A stretch of DNA of 64,000 bases from Echinometra lucunter (lineage: Eukaryota; Echinodermata; Echinoidea; Camarodonta; Echinometridae), in contig CM057161.1 in the NCBI GenBank assembly GCA_029962745.1, positions 8,838,882 through 8,902,881 on the forward strand, given 5' to 3'. Both the position numbers and the translations under genes were made by a program. Numbering within the stretch: the stretch's first letter is position 1; every line of letters begins with the position of its first letter. Below the pieces are notes generated by a model, which saw only the letters and a list, made by a program, of their open reading frames with translations, did not search any database and was not told the origin of the DNA. Below, piece by piece: positions 22,691-34,353 of the stretch.

Positions 22691-25600
22691 ATTGTTATTT
22701 TTGTAGGCAGGTATATTCTGAAATTTACTTTACTTTTTATACGGCTGATAAATCGACATTTTCTCCCTCCTCAACAGTTATTTCCTTACCCTTTTTACCC
22801 AGTATCATTATTGCGACGGAATAGATCACATTTACTTAAATACCCTATAATCACAATGTAAATTCGTTGGGTGCGATTTTCCTTGCAATAATGTATTACC
22901 TCGGTAAATGAAATACATTTTATCGCGGTGAAAAACTGTTATCTGATGTAAATTTGTTGCATTTTCAGTAAATACCGTGGGTAGAGACGAAATTCATTCT
23001 CATGTATATGTTATCACACTGTGCACCTGTACTGACTTCAGTGTCATGATACCAACTTTGAGATGGTATTAAGAATTCTTTAGCGGATGTATATCTCCAT
23101 AAATGGCTATGAATTCCTTCTCGTAACTATATGTGGATATCGGGATGAAAACCACGGCTGGTTATATAATTTATGCCGCCTCTGGAGCGTGACTGTAACC
23201 CGATAATGCTTCGATTTGTTGGCTGCGTGTAATGCCATGTAAAGCAGGGAGAAACTCATTGAAACCCGGCGAATTAGAGTCTCATTTCTGACCCAACCAA
23301 CCCGCACTTCTCCCCGCTCCCTTTTTCACCCTGTCGAACCCATTCCGACGCATAAACATGATGTCGCGTCGTTGTACGGTATATACTCCGGCGGATTGCT
23401 GTACACACAAATAGTGCATTAACCCCAACTAAAGGGCACATCCTTCCTTCTTCCACGCCAGAGGCTCCTCTCCCGATTCCCTGCCTGCTCGTCCAAAATT
23501 TCTTTCTGACATGCCTTGTCAAATGATAAATGTGTCCTATTGTGGTGCTGTCTACATCATAATATACACATTCATGGGGATGCAATTATATCCTTTTTAC
23601 AGTTGCAAAGCATCAGTAGACAAAATGTAAAAATGGGGGATATGTATTGGATCCATAATTGTACGACCATGACATCCATAGTTGTTATTTTATTTTAACA
23701 GAAGGCAAAATTGATTTGACATGTTCGCTCTTAAAGTTAAATAGCCGCACTCCACTTCCATTTTGGTCTTATAATATACTGATGTCTATTTTTTTTGTTT
23801 TGGGCCAATGTTTCAACCGTCGCTTTTCTTAAAATAATAGCATAAACGAGACCCCAACATCAGCAAAACATGTGTTTGACTAAAAATGAAAACAAACTTC
23901 GTCGGAGTTCATTTCCGAATATTTGTCCAAACCTAGCTCATACGAGAGTTTTCCCTATCTACGGTAGATATTAACGTGTTGAAATAAATCAAGTGTCACT
24001 TCCCTCTTTCCCCTTCAAATGTCTTTCGAAAAAAGGAAAGAAGGCAATTCAACTATACTGACGAATTGAATTTCCCCTTTATTCAAAGACACAAAATATA
24101 CTTTCGCCATTCTTGCAACACTCAACCATAATTATATTCGCTTCCAATATGGGTATGTGAACCATACGCTCTTATTTCTGCCGAGTCAAAAATTAAAAAA
24201 TACCAAAGTCCTCAAGGGCGATGAGCATTATAATTACAAAGAATCAGAATGCCTTATATCTATACGGTTTTATTATATACATCATTTACGTTTACATTTT
24301 TGGAGCTTCACTTCTTTGACATGAGATTTTGATACAAAATGTAAGCAAGAAAACAAAATTGAAGTCATGCCCCCTGAGGTGGATATCATAGGCTCACCTT
24401 ATTTACTTATACGTTCAAGTCTGTTTTGGAATAAAACTGAAGTTGCTAGGACAAAGAATAAATGACAAGCACGTTGTAATATTATCTCTCATCTCTCGTG
24501 TTACCCAAAAAGTAATATATTATATTATAGTATATATCTTCAGTAGATGTTAACATACTGAAACTCGTGAGTCTGTATTTTCTACCAATACAGAGATGAA
24601 ATTAATTTTCTCAAATATATGAACAGGCAAGCAGTCAATCGTTGTGTGAAACTTGGTTATAGCTTTGTGGCAAGTCTTTAATCTACGCTGGAAGATAAAA
24701 GGGAATGACTGGGGAAAATGTCACCAAAGACGTTCTCCTTTTCTAAAAATAATCATAGGACGGTAACTCCGATGAAGCTTTTTGCATTCCCCTCTGGCTA
24801 TAACATAATTTATTTCTGAACAAAAAAAGGAAACAAAAAATAATCGGTTATTCAGAATAATTGCAAAGGTCAAAGAAAGAGACGACAATTTTATATTCAT
24901 CTACGTTAGATGTGAAACAATCATGTACATCCGTGTCTACGACTATATTTCACATATATTTTCTGTAAAAATATTCTATTGCCTTTGTTCTTCTTTCTGT
25001 TGGAAATGAAGTAAATACGAATCGAAATTTAAAACTTCGCCATATTAACCGCGGGAATCTAGATATACTCTCGAGACGCCCGGGGGCGAAAAAAACTGAA
25101 GCTATAACTTTGGATCTCCAAATTTTGCCCCCATTTAGCAATTTTACGCCTGAAATCTCGTCGACCTTCTGACTCCTAGCTTGTCTCAGTGTTGATAGGT
25201 GATGGCAGGTAGGAGATACAAAACCCGGAAGTCAGACTTCAATAGGCAGAAATTCCGCCGATTCTTCCAGGATCCCACGGATAGAGGTAAAGGCAAGGTG
25301 TTTGTTTGTTTGTTTTGTTTTTTTACTCCCAGAAATGCTTGGTTGGCGGGCTTTTGGGTTTAGAGGCGCCTATCATGATCATTACTAAATTAGAATATAT
25401 GCGCTTGTTTGGTTGTTTTTTTTTAATTCCTCAAAAGACAAACGAATGGGTGAGGTTGAAGCACTCTTACATCAGCGCAAGCACTGGGATAGATTACAGC
25501 ATTTGTACGGGGAGGTGGTGGCAATGTTACTGATACTTCTTTGCCAAATTCTAGCCATGCCTGTTACCAAGGATATACCACGAGTGTTTGGCAAAATGAT

Positions 25601-26886
25601 ATATTTTCGATTTCGAATGAGCGCGAAGGTAAATTGGCTTCAGAAAGCAGAATATAGGTGGAAGAAAGAGAGATGAACAACCGCTGCGAATGAGGACGTG
25701 AGGTGATTTAAGATGACATGTGGCTATGAATATGTTATCCTTTTTTTATTGTCAGGGCAATGGAAGAACAATTTGAAAGTGCTTCTGAAATATATCTCTC
25801 ATTGTTCATAAGGCTTCCATGAAAATTAAAAAAGATTGAATGGTAAATGTTTGTCATGTCCAAGGTGTTTGGTCATTTTCTATATCTGACTTGAGAAAGT
25901 ATGTTGGTGTTATATGGATACATGGACATCAAAATGTATCACTGTATTTCATATTTCATGAAGTTCCCAGTTGCAGTAGGTCTATTTTCTTAATACAATC
26001 ATCAGGATCATCAGAAATACTATTTTTATCCCAGATTTAGTCCGTATTAAAACGTATCGGAGAGAATAGCTTGGACTTGCCTATATTTGCCAATACTCCA
26101 CTATTCCTTTCTAACTCTACATATAAAGAGTATAGATAGTGTAGCTAAAGTAAGCTGCTAGCTTACAAGCATCCTACCTAAGAAATCAACATCCCATCCC
26201 TTCAAAAGTGTCTCCAATGTCCCCACAAGCCCTTGTAATTATTGCAAAAATCAAATATTGATCCATTAAACCCCTATGATTCCCCTTCCATTTCACAAGA
26301 CACGATTATATTGAAGCAAAGCCTTCTTCACTCTTATTCGAAACAGCTAGACCATTAATATCAATTACTTTGGGGAAAGCATCCGAGTGATTTCAAGTCG
26401 CACGGTTTTGATTTCTAAACCCGCTTTCACTTGCTTTAGTGTCGCACAAATTACAGCACCTTTATTGTTGTGAACACGTCGGCACGATCACGTTACATTT
26501 CTGGTTGAATGGAGTAATTACGCGTTACATGTCGTCAGCAGAACTGGTAAAAATGTGTTCTCTGATTCACCCCCCCCCCCCGACTTTGTTTGAATATTAA
26601 AATGCTTGAGCGCAGCGGCTGTAATGAAAGTCTGGCTATAAAGCTGGGGGAATTAATCCTAAGTCATTTGGAGGCGCATAAAGACGTTAGATCATAATGT
26701 GAAATATGGAAAAGCAATTGAAGGAATAATCGTAACGTATAGCTTAAATCAAAGTTCCAAGACTGTCCTATACTTTTAGAAATGTTTGCAAAGGCTGGAA
26801 TAATGTCAGTGAAAACTACTTCCCTTGAGATTTGAAACAATCAATATACTTAGAAGTGATTCCAGTCATCCGAATTATATCAACGA
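22691..26886. other. Long stretch without a supported feature
   Basis: Ordinary AT-rich sequence with no clear element termini or coding homology. The ORF at 25413-25676 has a partly amphipathic translation and is preceded by a T-rich tract, but no splice or family evidence supports it. Confidence 0.45.
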
Positions 26887-26889
26887 TGT

Positions 26890-26923
<34 letters not shown>

Positions 26924-26945
26924 CATCATCATCATCATCATCATG
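26887..26945. repeat. (GAT)n running into (ATC)n: trinucleotide palindrome
   Basis: About eleven GAT units switch at 26921-26924 to about seven ATC units, the reverse complement, so the tract can fold into a hairpin. Confidence 0.95.
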
Positions 26946-27065
26946 AAAAAGAAATGACAAAGTCACAAACTGTTTCCCTAGTGAACAAATAATGCTACCA
27001 ATAGGATAACTTTTAGTATTATCATCACTCATGGATATTCTTGCTCTTTTATCATTAAATCACAG

Positions 27066-27066
<1 letters not shown>

Positions 27067-27102
<36 letters not shown>

Positions 27103-27117
27103 TGTCGTCGTCGTCGT
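27067..27117 (+). repeat. (ATC)n then (GTC)n microsatellite
   Basis: About twelve ATC units change into four GTC/CGT units. It lies 120 bp after the GAT/ATC palindrome. Confidence 0.9.
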
Positions 27118-27821
27118 TAACAACAAGAACAACACTGTTATTATTACTTTGAATATGACTGGAGTTACTTCTCAGTACTTTTATTGCTTTAAATCCACTA
27201 AACAGTTAAATACATCTTAAGGGCATTACTATTAGTGATTTCAGTATAATGGGGATGAATAAAGACTAGCAATGACAGGGTGATTTCTTATAAATAATTA
27301 ATAAAACATTCTTCTACCCTGGATTTGGACGAGAAGCTTGCTTCCAAGGTGTGGTATTCACAGCCATTGTCCATGGCTACTGTGCGGGAATTAAGCACGC
27401 ACTCTCATACACAATTAATTTTGTACAGGGGATTGGAAATTGAACAAAATCTGACACCTAACTTCAAAAATAAGCATGAATTTCATAAAACTGATTTATG
27501 ATATCATATTCATATCACCTCAAACAAAGTTGTACACTATTCAGCTATTACCCATATCAATGTCGGTAATATCTGATGTATAATTTTTGATTTATTAAAA
27601 ATCAAGAGTGGGAAATGTCTTGGGTTTTTTTTTAAACACCTATAACTGTTTTTACAATCACTTTCATTATCATCGCCACATTCATTATCATTTAGGCTAT
27701 ACGTTCTCCTTGTCACACAGTGGTGTTTGTTTTGTTTCATGTTTTGTTTTGTTTTGTTTTTTGACGGAACGCCTTAAGCGTAGACTATCGTAATCCCCGG
27801 TGATGTCACTCTATTATTCAA

Positions 27822-28208
27822 AGGTGTAACCATGATCATTCGGCAACCCAGAATTTGACCCCTATTTCGCCGTGTTTCAAGTATATTTCCAGCTATTTTT
27901 ACCCCTATTTGGCACAAAACGGGTACAAATTGGCCTTTATAAAACAACCCTATTTTTCGCATTCCAAGTACACTTACTAAACCATCCCTTTCAAATTCAC
28001 TTCACGTCTTAGTGAAAAACAGAAAATTGCAAACAAGGACAAGAAAAAAAACACACCCTTTTTTCAATTTCGAATACAAGCTCAAAACACCCTATTTTTC
28101 GATTTAGAGTACAAGCACATGAAAACAATCTTTTTTTTTTTCAAAATTGCGAACATGCCCTCCAAAAGACCCCTTTTTACGCGAAATTTCGAACGATCAT
28201 ACGTACAC
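27822..28208. mobile_element. Probable MITE with diverged GTGTAMSYATGATCRTTCG termini
   Basis: The left end (GTGTAACCATGATCATTCGG) and the inverse of the right end (GTGTACGTATGATCGTTCGA) match at most positions. Between them CCCTATTTTTCG-type motifs followed by AGTACA or AATACA recur at about 27946, 28050, 28090 and 28168, giving a loosely periodic interior. No coding capacity. Boundaries are moderately certain. Confidence 0.55.
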
Positions 28209-28574
28209 GAAGTCAGTGCAGAGTGACAACACCGGTCGTAATCATGAAAATGTTGAGAAGAATGTTGCGCAATGGTGACAGTAATAAACTTTGCACTTCG
28301 ATACCTTTGATGGCTGTTTATTATGCGTTAACACTGCACATGTTCATAAAGTTACATAATGGCATAATGCTTCCTGAAATTACGACTAGACGGAAGTAGT
28401 GTTTGCTAATCATGCCATCCATGTCATTTTTACCTTTATCGATTTATCAAAATACAAAACAACACTTTTTTTCACGGATTGCATACGATGAATTTACTCC
28501 ATTTCTGAAGTTGTGTAATTTATATTGGTATATCAAGAAGAAAAATGCTACATCCCACGAAGGCCAGGGGCCCA

Positions 28575-28709
28575 GGTCCCCGTTTCATATAACAAGTAGC
28601 AATAACTGTTATAAGCTACTGAAATCCTTGCATCTGATTGGCTGAGAGCAAATTTGTCATAGAAATGGGGCAGTTGTTACCGATAACAACTTTTATGAAA
28701 CGGCGCCCA
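28575..28709 (-). mobile_element. MITE, GGCCCCGTTTYATAA family, copy 2
   Basis: Inverted termini CCCCGTTTCATATAAC and ATGAAACGGCGCC. Reverse-complemented, it aligns along its whole length with 14367-14526, including TTGTTATC, the CAACTGCC block, CAGCCAATCA and TTTCAGTAGCT. It is about 135 bp; copy 1 is longer partly because of a T run. Confidence 0.9.
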
Positions 28710-28788
28710 GGTCTCGATGGTTGTCGGTGTACTGGGATGTCCAAAATATAAAACAATCCATTCGTTTCAAATATCTTCTAGACATTCC

Positions 28789-29450
28789 TTTAAAGGATCC
28801 AGTAACTTTGTGGAGGCTTGATTTGATAAATTGTTGAATTTCGATGTCTGTGTTGTAAGGATCAATTAACAGTCAGGAATAATAAGGTTTTGAAATATAA
28901 AATGTTATTATCAGGACATCTATCACTGAATTCCGCCAATTGCAAAACCAACCTGAGTATGCTTTTTTCTAACACCGCAGTCTAAGAGGTAAAGAAGGTC
29001 TGGCATTTCCGGTCACTTGTATATTTTCATCATTTATTTTGTGAAGCAAATGAAGATGCTTTTGAGGTGTATTTTTTCAGGCTTCATATTTACACAATGT
29101 TACCTACACTGATATATATATATCACTCCGATTCTACGGATTCAAATTTGATATGGAATGGCGTCAGCTGGGAGTCAACTCTGTTCCGTGTTAAAGTCAC
29201 TCAGATTTCCAAATTAATTTGACTCGGAATGGTGTGGCGTCAACTGAGAATCGACTAAATTCGAGTCAAAGTAACTCGATTCCGAGTCAAATTAATTCGG
29301 AAATCCGAGCCACTTTAACTAAGAAAAGAGTTGACTCCCAGCTGACACCGTTCCGAGTCAAATTTGACTCCGCAGAAATAAGTGTTTAGCATATAAGGCC
29401 ACGCATGCAGCTCAGATTTTTTTAATGTTATTCAATGGCTCTAACGTTTT
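28789..29450 (+). repeat. Dispersed repeat copy 1, split by a nested palindromic MITE
   Basis: 28789-29117 and about 29395-29450 align with the uninterrupted copy at 40356-40745. Shared blocks include GGCTTGATTTGATAAATT, CGGTCACTTGTATATTTTCA (one base changed) and, after the insertion, GCATGCAGCTCAGATT versus CCATGCAGCTCAGATT. The left end starts TTTAAAGG, like several MITEs in this window. No coding capacity. Confidence 0.85.
29124..29383. mobile_element. Nearly full-length palindromic MITE nested in the 28.8-kb repeat
   Basis: The two halves are inverted copies centred at about 29253. CGTCAGCTGGGAGTCAACTC on the left pairs with GAGTTGACTCCCAGCTGACA on the right, and TCAAATTTGA and CCAAATTAATTTGACTCGGA also have inverse partners. 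The related copy at 40.4 kb lacks this segment, which shows it is an insertion. An AT microsatellite lies at the left junction. Confidence 0.9.
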
Positions 29451-30590
29451 GGTTCGCATCATGGCCTTGGAACAAAATGATTTAACCCCGTAATGTTTGA
29501 CTTTCTTTAGCGATTATTAACGACATGATGTTTGTAATTGCCAAGCTTTTAAGTTACATCCTACTCTGACCGGTCAAATACTCGAAAATATATCGCTATC
29601 AAACGTAGACATATTCCACGTCGCTTTGTATGGGAAAACATAAACTTGCTTCGCAATAAAAAGGTCAGTGCTTTCTGCAAGCATCTCATCTTACACATGC
29701 GCTCTGCCAAGGGCAAATATGCTGTCAGACGTCAAGGTTATTGTGGGCACATGTGATGGTCTATCAGATATAAAAATGCTGCCGGCAAATTTATGATTCG
29801 CCCGTAAACTCTTTCACAGAGAGAAGCGAAAAAGCATATCATAATATAGTAAATATACAAACATCGATGTTTTGAGACAATGAGTACTATTGTTTACATC
29901 AATGAATTATTTTCACTTTCTCTTTAGAGGCATGAATTAATTTTTTTTAAAGCCACAAGATTTTTTTTTTCTTCAGTATTTTCAACCATAGCACAGTGAA
30001 TGCGGGCCTCCCCAAATTACCTTTCCCATCTTTTCTTTCCTAAAACTGAATGAAAATACCAGTGTGATACTCTTTGTTTTTAAAATGTAGGCCTATGTAT
30101 CCAGGCAAGCGGTTTTGTTGTGCACATTAAGTAACTAATTAAGCACTACCGTTCCTTAATAATATTGAGAAAGCTTGAATATTTTCAGATAGTTCTCCTT
30201 ACTGTTGTTTGTTTGAGGGTTGGGGGTGGTGGTGTAGTGAATGGGTCACTTGTAATGGAGAAACACCATTTTGGTTTACACAGCATCAGTATTAAAAGGA
30301 AGGCAAAGACTTGAAGGATAGCTGTATACTAAATGGTGTGTGTGTGTGGGGGGGGGGGGGGGGTCATCACGTTAGACAACCATTGCTTTCAGGCATACAT
30401 GCATGCACCCCACCCCACCAGGTCCTGTCTGTGCCCACAGACGCCTGCCTAGCTGTAGGTGGCTTAAACGCAAGAGAGAAGGTGCAGTTGTCACATGTTC
30501 ACCCACCCCACTCCCACACACACACAATTACAGGACTTATGTCAGAACTTATGTCCGTAACAAAGGTAACAAGGCATTTTATCCACACTG
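29451..30590. other. No gene recognised
   Basis: Contains a (GT)n then G run at about 30336-30363. The ORFs at 30311-30657 cross this tract and overlap each other in two frames; they are unlikely to be genes. Confidence 0.5.
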
Positions 30591-30898
30591 CCCTGCTGGA
30601 AAGAACACCGTGTCCCACAGTGTGAAACACAGTGTGAAATCATCTTCACGCTGTTAAATTCAAGCGTTTTAACAATGTGAATCACATATCTTCACATTGT
30701 GAGCGAGTAAATTCACACTGAAGTCGAACATCACTATGTGAACACTCGAAAACCACACTGTGGAGGTGTCCACAGTGTAAAATCACCTTCACACTGTTAA
30801 ATTCGAGCATTTGAACACTCTGAATCACATCTACACAGAGTCGACTATGTGAACACACTGTGAACACACTGTGGGACACTGTGTTCTTGCCGGCAGGG
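30591..30898. mobile_element. MITE with CCCTGCYGGMAAGAACAC termini (308 bp)
   Basis: The first 34 bp (CCCTGCTGGAAAGAACAC...) and the inverse of the last 34 bp (CCCTGCCGGCAAGAACAC...) differ at about three positions. The interior is built from CACAGTGTGAA/TTCACACTG words. A segment of about 70 bp near 30630-30700 recurs at about 30770-30840 (CACTGTTAAATTCGAGC). No clear target-site duplication and no coding capacity. Confidence 0.88.
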
Positions 30899-31873
30899 TG
30901 TCTCTCTCCGCCCATGTGTTGAATCGGTAAGTACGATGCTATGTTTAGGGATTATTGGTAGCATTCAGGCGCCTCGTGAGGTGGCTGTATGGATGGAACG
31001 CTGATAGAAGTGAATGTGCCCACTGAAAAAAGTAGAATAATGAAAGTGAATAACCCTGGTTTTAAGTTTATGATCTAAATCGCTCTCGCCGTGTCTTTCT
31101 AACAGGAAAGACGCTCTAGATGGCAGTATAGTTACTATGATTATCATTACAATAAATAAATGCTAAATAAACCTCTTTCTGAAATGTTTCTAAAAAGGAC
31201 GGTTGAAGGCATATAATCATCTATTCATAATCATGTATTATGGCCTTTTACATTTCTTCTAACTTTCTAACTCTAAATGACAGCAGTTATTATGAATATC
31301 ATAACAATAAACCAATTTCACATAAACCTCTTTCTGATTTTTTGTTTAAAGTTGAGTGAAGGCACAGCCAAAATGTGCCTTTTTCATAGATCCACTGCTG
31401 ATGGCAAATGATATTTAGAAACCTAGCATCTATGTCATTACACCTTATGCCTGGATGAACACTATTACCGGCTGCGACATCTTAACTTTTACTTCATGGT
31501 AGCCGTAAAACGTCCAATATATTGAAAGTAAAAAAAATTAGGTTAATATTTTGTAAATAACGGCAAGAGTAATACGACAGCCATTATCGATTTGAATGCA
31601 TTGATTATGACATCAGCTAACTGGGGGAAGAAGAAATGAAACTTCGGTACTTAGGCTAGAATGGGTATGTATGGTTATAATTTGTGTGCGTGCGTGTGTG
31701 TGTGTGTTGGGGGGTATTGAAATGGTATTGAGAATGCAGTCAATAAGTAGCCACCGCATAAACTGCAGTGTTGACAAGACAGAACTGGGAGGAACATGTT
31801 GAATAAGATTGCATCTACAAACGATAAACACGGATATTTAGCAAATGAGTAATATGATATTAAAATGACAGCA
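30899..31873. other. No gene recognised
   Basis: AT-rich DNA with a short (GT)n/G tract at about 31687-31713. Two diverged segments near 31110-31190 and 31275-31345 share ATTATGAT/TATCAT, AACAATAAA and TAAACCTCTTTCTGA, suggesting an old duplication. Confidence 0.45.
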
Positions 31874-32295
31874 CACTCTTAGAAAAATGGTGCTGATTAG
31901 AACCTTATCTTGTCCCAGAACCTTTAAAGGTTCTTCAAAGAACCATTAATAGCCTCTAAAGGTTCTCTAAAGGGTTCTAGAGGGTTCTTTAGAACCATTA
32001 TTGGTTGTACAAGGAATCTTTTTGGGATCTTGGAAATAAAAAGAACCCTTTATAGAGCCCCCTTTTTTCTGGAGGTTTTAAATACAGAACCTTTAAAGGT
32101 TCTTCAAAGAACCATTAATAGCCTCTAAAGGTTCTCTAAAAGGTTCTAGAGGGTTCTTTAGAACCATTATTGGCTGTACAAGGAATCTTTTTGGGATCTT
32201 GAAAATAGAAAGAACCCTTTATAGAGCCCCTTTTTTCGGGAGGTTTTAAATATGGGACAAAAAAAGGTTCTAACGGGCACATTTTTCTAAGAGTG
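31874..32295. mobile_element. MITE with CACTCTTAGAAAAATG termini and an internal 169-bp duplication
   Basis: Perfect 16-bp inverted ends CACTCTTAGAAAAATG, with weaker inverted homology to about 40 bp (GGTTCTAA; TGTCCCA). Inside, a 169-bp unit starting AGAACCTTTAAAGGTTCTTC is present twice in tandem (about 31917-32085 and 32086-32253) with few differences. The unit is full of AGAACC/GGTTCT palindromes. No transposase. Confidence 0.9.
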
Positions 32296-32980
32296 CATAA
32301 TTTTTGTCCCTTTTCACGTAAAAAAAATGTGAGAAAAATGACGTCAGGGCTACTACAACCATGAGTGTCAGTAGCCATACCATTTACAACTCTGTTGTAC
32401 ACGTAATCAGGTAATGGTATACGGCCGAATACGTGATAATTGCAAAAGCCTATTTGCTATGACATTTTATTTATCGTATTCATTTGCAATAACGTGCAAA
32501 CGGATACAAGGGAAAATCAATTATGCTAAATGTTATAGATAATATGCAGACCTGATTATTTGTGGTATTCATCATTTTTTCTGGAATATACATGGAAGTA
32601 CAAAACAACCCGTCGAATTTAATCATTATAAACGTCTTCAATTCCATTATTCATTAGTCAAAAAGCATATATGCTTTCATTTTCCAAGCTCTCGTATATG
32701 AGCAGTATAGGCTGTAAATTCATAATTGGTAGACTTAAGTCGAATGTCTCCTAGTAACCATTTGTAGGTGCCCACAGATGATAGATATTCTTCTTTTTCC
32801 CAAAAGATGTTGCATTGGTATGCAGACAGTGATCCATCGCTTCTTGATTACTTTGAAAAGACTTAAAAAGCATCCTTAATAAGGCTTGTATATTCTCCTT
32901 CTCTTAATTGTATGTACCTTTTTATTCGCAAGCGTTTCATTATTTTTGCTCTTTCCTTAGCTATTTATCTTTCTGTAGCC
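32296..32980. other. No gene recognised
   Basis: AT-rich sequence with no repeat boundary or coding signal that I can support. Confidence 0.5.
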
Positions 32981-33185
32981 CCTTTCTTATTCTCCTTATC
33001 TCTCTTAATCCCCCTTTCTCGTATCCCGTTTCTCTCTCTCTCTCTTTCTTGATTATATCATATTCCCTTCACTTTAATTCTTTATCTCCTGATATGCTTC
33101 CTTCAATATTTTATCCCCCTTGCTCTCTAATTTCTTTCGCACACGCACACCTTTCTCTTTCTCTATCCCCTCTCTCCCACTTTCT

Positions 33186-33224
<39 letters not shown>

Positions 33225-33256
33225 CTCCCTCTCTTAATCTACACCATTCTATTCTA
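32981..33256 (+). repeat. Pyrimidine-rich low complexity with (CT)n, up to a gap
   Basis: CT-rich with a pure (CT)n run at about 33187-33220. It runs into the N block. Confidence 0.85.
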
Positions 33257-33756
33257 NNNNNNNNNNNNNNNNNNNNNNNNNNNNNNNNNNNNNNNNNNNN
33301 NNNNNNNNNNNNNNNNNNNNNNNNNNNNNNNNNNNNNNNNNNNNNNNNNNNNNNNNNNNNNNNNNNNNNNNNNNNNNNNNNNNNNNNNNNNNNNNNNNNN
33401 NNNNNNNNNNNNNNNNNNNNNNNNNNNNNNNNNNNNNNNNNNNNNNNNNNNNNNNNNNNNNNNNNNNNNNNNNNNNNNNNNNNNNNNNNNNNNNNNNNNN
33501 NNNNNNNNNNNNNNNNNNNNNNNNNNNNNNNNNNNNNNNNNNNNNNNNNNNNNNNNNNNNNNNNNNNNNNNNNNNNNNNNNNNNNNNNNNNNNNNNNNNN
33601 NNNNNNNNNNNNNNNNNNNNNNNNNNNNNNNNNNNNNNNNNNNNNNNNNNNNNNNNNNNNNNNNNNNNNNNNNNNNNNNNNNNNNNNNNNNNNNNNNNNN
33701 NNNNNNNNNNNNNNNNNNNNNNNNNNNNNNNNNNNNNNNNNNNNNNNNNNNNNNNN
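33257..33756. other. Assembly gap (500 N)
   Basis: Exactly 500 unknown bases. ORFs spanning it are artefacts of translating N. Confidence 0.99.
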
Positions 33757-34294
33757 AATTCTCCTTTTCTGCACATTTCAGCTACTCATTCAAATACCTT
33801 ATACTTCTAATCTTTCAAGAGGCATACAATGCATCTAGTGTCTCAGAAATGCTATCTTACACCAGTCTTATAAGCCTGGTCCTAGGATTTTAACGATTTT
33901 TAAAGAGTAACAACGGCGGACCCATTGAAACGGCATAGCGACCCATTCTAGTGCAAAGAGCTTACGAGCTCTGTTTCAAGCAAATGTAACTGCATGTCCA
34001 TCACGTCATGAATTTGGTATACATATGTAGCAATTACGGACGCTCTCAAAATGTAATTCGTTCCTTATGATTATGTAGAAAGACAGCAACAATTATAACA
34101 CCTCATATGCAGTCACTGAGATAACGTTGATTGCGATAAAGTGATCGTTGAAAGTTAAAGGTTACAGTTATCAAAAAACATATCACAACAGAAGAGAGAG
34201 ACAGAAATAGAGAGAGAGAAGAGCCGTTAGCATGTACTAGAAATACATAACGCGATAATAAGCGGTGAAATATGATTACAATGATGATTCTTAC

Positions 34295-34353
34295 CTTGCC
34301 AGATGTAGAAAGACAGCAACAAATAGCGCAGCCAGCCTTATTTCAGTTGCCAT
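34295..34353 (-). CDS. Candidate first coding exon of a secreted or membrane protein (signal peptide)
   Basis: On the minus strand an ATG at 34353-34351, in context GAAAATGG, opens the reading MATEIRLAALFVAVFLHLA. A short charged start (E4, R6) is followed by a hydrophobic core of about 13 residues, typical of a signal peptide. The frame then meets AAG|GTAAGA, a consensus 5' splice site, with the exon ending at 34295 after two bases of codon 20. An in-frame TAA at 34386-34384 lies 11 codons upstream with no other in-frame ATG between, which supports this start. Without splicing the frame ends at once (TAA overlapping the donor). The DNA just upstream is CG-rich and promoter-like. No downstream exon was identified; it would lie at lower coordinates, possibly across the gap at 33257-33756. 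The product cannot be named. Chance is possible, but four independent signals agree. Confidence 0.55.

Noticed and set aside
26887..27117. Regularly spaced short repeats resembling a CRISPR array
   Set aside because: Simple trinucleotide repeats with no spacers, in a eukaryotic sequence.
32136..32402. 88-codon minus-strand ORF
   Set aside because: Lies mostly inside the MITE at 31874-32295 and reads its internal duplication.
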